NCBI RefSeq assembly: GCF_001458595.1
Contig: NZ_LN890325.1
Location: 324 to 64,323 of the forward strand
Length of the DNA: 64,000 nucleotides
Direction of reading: 5' to 3'
Source of the DNA: Clostridium neonatale
GTDB taxonomy: Bacteria > Bacillota > Clostridia > Clostridiales > Clostridiaceae
Made by a program: the position numbers and the translations under genes. This document shows positions 59,977 through 64,000 of this stretch, in pieces. The notes under the pieces were generated by a model, which ran no database searches, was not told the DNA's origin, and saw only the letters and a program-made list of their open reading frames with translations. Within the stretch, counting starts at the first letter, position 1, and each line of letters begins with the position of its first letter.

Positions 59977-60435
59977 GTGGATTATAATTATTCTGATTAT
60001 AATGAAGGAAATATAGATTTTGAGAGCATTACAGAATATGATAAAGAAGAATTATACTTATTAAACATTCAGCATTCAGCTGATATAATCATTATTTTAT
60101 CAGATATTTTATCATATGTCTCAACTATTGAGAGCATCGAGTTAATTTATAATAAATATGATAAGAACACCAAAAGGGTACCTAATCCAGATATCCCAGC
60201 GGTTCAATCTATACAATTATTAATGTTAGCAAGAGTAGCATACACAGCAATTAGCTTTATAAGGTATCAACATTTATATGAAAGAAAGATTAATGGAGAG
60301 TTTGATTTTTCTCTTGAACCAAACGTAAATGCAAATATATCAAATATATTGAGAACCTTAGGAACATATTATGCATTAATAGCAGCTATAGGTATATACA
60401 ATAGAGATATTAGTCAACCTATTATTGGAATATAG
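59977..60435 (+). CDS. Hypothetical protein
   Basis: About 152 aa from GTG 59977, which follows TAGGAGGTAG at good spacing; the in-frame ATG at 59953 lies upstream of that site and is rejected. I do not recognise it. The N terminus is acidic and Tyr/Asn-rich, and the middle and C terminus contain hydrophobic helices (QSIQLLMLARVAYTAISFIR, TLGTYYALIAAIGIYN). A membrane or coat-associated role is possible but unproven. Confidence 0.6.
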   Translation: MDYNYSDYNEGNIDFESITEYDKEELYLLNIQHSADIIIILSDILSYVSTIESIELIYNKYDKNTKRVPNPDIPAVQSIQLLMLARVAYTAISFIRYQHLYERKINGEFDFSLEPNVNANISNILRTLGTYYALIAAIGIYNRDISQPIIGI

Positions 60436-60563
60436 CATATTTGTGAATATATAAATATAAGAATATAGGAATATAAATATATATAAATACAAAAATATAG
60501 GAATTTATATATAAGATCGGGAGTATGTTAGCATTAATTAATCTAGTAATACCAACTTAAAAC

Positions 60564-60603
60564 GGGATATTAAATTATACTATATAAGAAAATTCAATAT
60601 CCC
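60564..60603 (-). terminator. Terminator after the heme oxygenase gene
   Basis: GGGATATT (60564-60571) pairs with AATATCCC (60596-60603), with an inner AAATT/AATTC extension. On the minus strand GTTTTAAG follows, a weak T-tract. Confidence 0.55.
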
Positions 60604-60634
60604 ATCTAAATAGCATACCTTTAATTAATAAATG

Positions 60635-61261
60635 TTATTTTAATTTTGCTTCTAACTCATTGGATATTGCAATATTATAAATATAAGCATTAGATATTTC
60701 ATTCATAAAATCTACTTTCATATCATCTGGTAGATTAATTTCCCCTAGCATATTATGGTATTTCATAACATATTCTTTGATGTCATTTATATCAGGAAAT
60801 TGATAATAATTTAATCCTTCTTCGGGTATTTTATAGTTTTTAGTTAATATAGAAAGAAAAGTTCTTCCGCCAAATAAATCTGCTAAGAATCTTGTATACG
60901 CATATGGAATTATGAGTTCAGGTTTATATTTAGATATTTCTTCTATTCTTGCAACACATGCTTCTGTTGATGATAATGGCTTAAGGGAATTTAATCCATC
61001 TTTTAATAAAAAATCTAAATCTTTTCTCATGCGCTCAGAACGATATAATTCTTTTGTAACAAATGGTTTAATGATTTCATTATCTTTATTCTTATCTAAT
61101 GCTTCTTCTATTGCCCTGTACATTCTTTCTAAATTATAGATATATTCAGCATATCCTTTTAATGTAGCAGTACCATCTAATATTTTTTTTATATATCCAG
61201 TATTTTCAGCTGCACTATGAAGTTGTGCAGTTTTTTCTCTAATACTCATCATAAATTTCAT
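60635..61261 (-). CDS. Heme oxygenase-like protein (biliverdin-forming type)
   Basis: A 208-aa helical protein. The N terminus has REKTAQLHSAAENTGYIKKI, where His15 is the expected proximal heme ligand. The distal-helix region is YAYTRFLADLFGGRTFLSIL, matching the GDLSGGQ-type kink of heme oxygenases with substitutions. Heme oxygenase needs O2, so in an anaerobe it may serve heme iron release or oxygen defence. AGAGGT precedes the ATG. A Fur-box-like palindrome lies 53 nt upstream. Confidence 0.88.
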   Translation of the reverse strand: MKFMMSIREKTAQLHSAAENTGYIKKILDGTATLKGYAEYIYNLERMYRAIEEALDKNKDNEIIKPFVTKELYRSERMRKDLDFLLKDGLNSLKPLSSTEACVARIEEISKYKPELIIPYAYTRFLADLFGGRTFLSILTKNYKIPEEGLNYYQFPDINDIKEYVMKYHNMLGEINLPDDMKVDFMNEISNAYIYNIAISNELEAKLK

Positions 61262-61313
61262 GTTAATTACCTCTTTTATTTGAAATTATTTCTTAATAAC
61301 AATATAAATCTTA

Positions 61314-61328
61314 TGATAATAATTATCA
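61314..61328 (-). promoter_or_regulatory. Fur-box-like operator upstream of the heme oxygenase gene
   Basis: TGATAATAATTATCA is a perfect 7-1-7 inverted repeat equal to the Fur consensus core. It predicts iron-dependent repression of the heme oxygenase gene. It lies in the 273-bp divergent gap, so it could also affect the opposite gene. Confidence 0.75.
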
Positions 61329-61534
61329 AGTACTAAATTATATTTATTTAATGTGAAGTATCATTAAAATACTAAGAAATACTAGTGTTTTCTTTATAAT
61401 TCACTATATATAACAAAATATTAAAATATTTTATAATTATGTATGTAATTTAATGATATATATTTTTGTGGAATCTTTTAGAGTTTATTTCAAATACTAA
61501 TTTTATTGATTACTTAATATATAAAGAGGTAAAT

Positions 61535-62281
61535 ATGAAAAAAACATTATATGATTATAAGGATATAATAAGAAGCGTTCCATTAAAAGATAAGTACACA
61601 AAACAAGAATTATTAATAAAAGATTTTTTAATTGAAAAATATGATGATATTGAGATATATTATTCACCACATAATGAATATTTGAATGTAATAGCTAAGA
61701 TATTTATAATTGGAATAACACCAGGATTTCAACAAATGAGTACAGCTATAGCAACTGCAAGAAAAGAAATTGAAATTAGTGATAATATTGAAGAGATTCA
61801 GTATAAGTGTAAAGCTAATGCGAGATTTAGTGGTGCTTTACGAAAGAATATAATAAGTATGCTTGATGATATAAAGCTTAATGAAGCGCTGAACTTAAAT
61901 AGCTGCGCTGAGCTGTTTGAAGAAAAAGATTATTTATTACATACAGTATCTTTAATTCCTTATCCTGTTTTTGTGAAAAAAGAAAATTATTCAGGACATA
62001 AACCTAAATTAATAAATAGCAATTTTTTGATGAGGTATGTTTATAAAAATTTCATAGATGAATTTAATATGCTTAATGAGTCTAAAAATATATTATTAAT
62101 ACCACTAGGCAGAGCCGTTGAAGTTGTTCTGTGTAAACTTCAAGAAGAAGGTATAATTAATGATAATCAAATACTTAAAGGGTTTCCTCATCCATCAGGA
62201 GCAAATGTTAATAGAATAAAAGTATTTAGTGAAAATCAGAAGCAAATGATAGATTTTGTTAAAGATAAATTTCTAAGATAA
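61535..62281 (+). CDS. Uracil-DNA glycosylase-superfamily-like protein
   Basis: About 248 aa from ATG 61535, which follows AGAGGT; the longer frame from 61466 has no ribosome site. IFIIGITPGFQQMSTAIATA resembles the active-site G-x-x-P-G loop of the uracil-DNA glycosylase-like fold, and LKGFPHPSGANVNRI resembles the HPS motif. Catalytic activity cannot be judged; the substrate may differ. It precedes the thioredoxin gene by 20 nt. Confidence 0.7.
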   Translation: MKKTLYDYKDIIRSVPLKDKYTKQELLIKDFLIEKYDDIEIYYSPHNEYLNVIAKIFIIGITPGFQQMSTAIATARKEIEISDNIEEIQYKCKANARFSGALRKNIISMLDDIKLNEALNLNSCAELFEEKDYLLHTVSLIPYPVFVKKENYSGHKPKLINSNFLMRYVYKNFIDEFNMLNESKNILLIPLGRAVEVVLCKLQEEGIINDNQILKGFPHPSGANVNRIKVFSENQKQMIDFVKDKFLR

Positions 62282-62301
62282 TTGGGAAAGGAGAAATTGA
62301 T

Positions 62302-62625
62302 GTGAAAAAAGTAAGTAGTGATGAAGATATAAAGCAAGAAATAAAGAACAATATGATGGAAGTAGTATTTTTTACAGGAAGCAAATGTGGAGCATGTGAA
62401 TCAATAAAGATTAAAATTGAGAGCATTATAAAAAGATATCCTAAAATTCAAGCTTGTGAAATAAATGGAGAAGATAATTTAGAGGTTGCAGCTAAATATA
62501 ATGTATTTTCATTTCCTATATTTTTATTGTACATAAAAGGTAAGGAGTATTTAAGAATAGGTAGAAATGTGAACTTATTAGAGCTTGAGAGGGATATTGA
62601 AAGATATTATAAAATGATATTTTAA
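62302..62625 (+). CDS. Thioredoxin-family protein
   Basis: A 107-aa thioredoxin fold. VVFFTGSKCGACESIKIKIE contains the redox pair Cys29 and Cys32 (CGAC), and FSFPIFLLYIKGKE holds the cis-proline. It is a thiol-disulfide reductase of unknown partner. It starts at GTG after GGAAAGGAG. It is probably cotranscribed with the glycosylase-like gene. Confidence 0.85.
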   Translation: MKKVSSDEDIKQEIKNNMMEVVFFTGSKCGACESIKIKIESIIKRYPKIQACEINGEDNLEVAAKYNVFSFPIFLLYIKGKEYLRIGRNVNLLELERDIERYYKMIF

Positions 62626-62638
62626 TTTTTATGTATAA

Positions 62639-62667
62639 AAACTGATAGGTAAATACCTATCAGTTTT
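62639..62667 (+). terminator. Terminator after the thioredoxin gene
   Basis: AAACTGATAGGT (62639-62650) pairs with ACCTATCAGTTT (62655-62666) across AAAT, with T flanking. Confidence 0.85.
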
Positions 62668-62747
62668 ATATTTTTTACGTATTATACATATAGAATTTTT
62701 TAAATTAAAATAATATCAGAAGATAAAGTGAAAAGAGGGGAAATGTA

Positions 62748-63317
62748 ATGGATAAAAAAGACCCTAAAGTCTTATGGAAATTATTTAAATCAATGTTTAT
62801 GTTAAGTGCATGTACATTTGGAGGGGGATTTGTAATTGTCTCTTTAATGAAAAAGAAATTCGTTGAAGAACTTGAATGGATTGAAGAAGATGAGATGCTT
62901 GATATCACAGCAATTACACAATCATCACCAGGGCCACTTCCAGTAAATGCATCTGTAATTATAGGATATCGTATGTATGGTATAATTGGTTCACTTGTTG
63001 CAATTTTAGGTACTATTATTCCGCCAATGGTTATCATATCTGCAATATCATTATTTTATAATCAATTTAGAGAAAATAAATATATAGCAATAGCTCTTCA
63101 AGTAATGCGTGCAGGGGTTGCGGCTGTTATCTTGGATGTTACTATTAATCTTGCAAAGAATGTTTGTAAAACAAAAAGAGTGATGTATATTGCTATGATG
63201 GTTATTGCCTTTATAAGTACTTACTTCTTTAATGTAAGCGCAATGCTTATAATATTAATTTGTTTAAGTATAGGGATTATTGATTTATTTGTATCAATGA
63301 GCAAGAAGGAGGCATAA
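62748..63317 (+). CDS. chrA: Chromate transporter, first half (ChrA family)
   Basis: A 189-aa membrane protein, half-size ChrA (short-chain CHR). The N terminus KLFKSMFMLSACTFGGGFVI and TAITQSSPGPLPVNASVIIG carry the CHR motifs (FGGG and P-G-P). About five hydrophobic segments are present. In this family two adjacent short genes form a heterodimer; substrate assignment to chromate is by family only. AGAGGGG precedes the ATG. Confidence 0.9.
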   Translation: MDKKDPKVLWKLFKSMFMLSACTFGGGFVIVSLMKKKFVEELEWIEEDEMLDITAITQSSPGPLPVNASVIIGYRMYGIIGSLVAILGTIIPPMVIISAISLFYNQFRENKYIAIALQVMRAGVAAVILDVTINLAKNVCKTKRVMYIAMMVIAFISTYFFNVSAMLIILICLSIGIIDLFVSMSKKEA

Positions 63318-63322
63318 CTAAG

Positions 63323-63901
63323 GTGATATTATTATTAAAGCTATTTTTTGCATTCATACAAGTTGGACTTTTTAGCGTAGGTGGAGGATATGCAGCAATT
63401 CCTCTTATACAGGCTCAAGTTGTTAATATATATGAACTTATGACTATGGAAGAGTTTACTGATCTTATAACAATTGCAGAAATGACACCAGGTCCGATTT
63501 CGATTAATGCATCTACATTCGTTGGAACAAGACTTGCAGGACCATTTGGAGCATTTATATGTACACTTGGATGTATTATTCCATCATTTATAATATGTTT
63601 AACTTTAGCTCATTTTTATTACAAATATAGAAGCTTTGGTGGGGTTCAAGTTGTATTAGCTTCACTTAGACCAGCAGTAGTTGCGCTTATTGGATCAGCA
63701 GGTGCATCAATATTAATGCTTGGCTTATTCCAAAGTGATATTTTTTCATTTGCAATCAGTGATTTTAGAGTGATAGAATTTATATTATTTGGAGGATGTT
63801 TATATATCCTTAGAAAATATAAAGCAAGTGCTATTGCAATTATTTTTGGAAGCGGAGTAGTTGGAACTTTACTTTATGTAATAAAAGATTTTATATTTTA
63901 G
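63323..63901 (+). CDS. chrA: Chromate transporter, second half (ChrA family)
   Basis: A 192-aa partner of the preceding gene. FFAFIQVGLFSVGGGYAAIP and ITIAEMTPGPISINASTFVG are the paired CHR motifs. GTG at 63323 follows AAGGAGG; only 5 nt separate the two genes. Sequence after 63901 to the window end holds no supported gene. Confidence 0.9.
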   Translation: MILLLKLFFAFIQVGLFSVGGGYAAIPLIQAQVVNIYELMTMEEFTDLITIAEMTPGPISINASTFVGTRLAGPFGAFICTLGCIIPSFIICLTLAHFYYKYRSFGGVQVVLASLRPAVVALIGSAGASILMLGLFQSDIFSFAISDFRVIEFILFGGCLYILRKYKASAIAIIFGSGVVGTLLYVIKDFIF

Positions 63902-64000
63902 AGTTATTTAAATAATAGAAATATATAGATAATAGTTGAAATTTATATTATAAAGAAATATACCATAATAAAAGGTTAGAAATGTCATTTAAATATTAAA

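Overview
The window is the replication-origin region of a low-GC, spore-forming Clostridium (sensu stricto, C. beijerinckii/C. butyricum-like). The evidence is the very AT-rich sequence, the gene order around dnaA, spore-associated genes (yyaC, lonC), clostridial Shine-Dalgarno sites and a clostridial 16S rRNA. This assignment is inference; no database search was run.

Layout. Left of the origin, on the minus strand, are a partial 16S rRNA gene (1-695, cut by the window edge) with its promoter, then gyrA, gyrB, remB, recF, an S4-domain gene, dnaN and dnaA. The origin is bipartite. DnaA boxes lie both between dnaN and dnaA, where there is also a DnaA-trio-like tract, and between dnaA and rpmH. 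To the right on the plus strand is the classical run rpmH-rnpA-yidD-yidC-jag-mnmE-mnmG-rsmG-noc-like-parA-parB, with two perfect parS sites flanking the gene after parB. Next come yyaC and a cysteine-desulfurase-like gene (minus), DUF3343, mscS, DUF951, rpsF-ssb-rpsR behind an S6:S18-type leader, a MazG-like gene, gdpP, rplI, lonC and dnaB.

From 31 to 51 kb is a mosaic of housekeeping and hypothetical genes: proC, malic enzyme, purA, DUF1858, acyl-ACP thioesterase, a BaiN/HI0933-type flavoprotein, a Glu-Val-Asp tRNA cluster, a DnaC/DnaI-like ATPase with a DnaD-domain partner, a subtilase, a YdcZ-type transporter, a dUTPase-like and a 2H-phosphoesterase-like protein (both apparently lacking key residues), murA, a yycJ-type metallo-hydrolase, a SEC-C protein, a LUD protein and a chemoreceptor. 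Between proC and the malic enzyme gene sits a compact DnaA-box cluster built around a 19-bp perfect inverted repeat.

The accessory stretch is 51.4-55.0 kb. It holds a MITE-like palindromic element (a second copy is at 36.9 kb), gene fragments, a frameshifted gene, a DUF2000 gene with an in-frame 33-bp tandem duplication, and a surface-protein gene on the minus strand broken by three in-frame TAA codons. After it come a lysine riboswitch driving a complete amino-acid ABC importer, and a candidate guanidine-IV (mepA-type) riboswitch ahead of a MATE exporter. The window closes with a heme oxygenase gene behind a perfect Fur-box-like palindrome, a uracil-DNA-glycosylase-like protein, a small thioredoxin and a two-gene chromate transporter.

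The genes read as an origin-proximal core (replication initiation, segregation, ribosome, tRNA modification) with scattered metabolic genes. No prophage, CRISPR array or intact insertion sequence was seen. The most unusual items are the repeated palindromic element, the remote DnaA-box cluster and the two riboswitch-controlled transport units.
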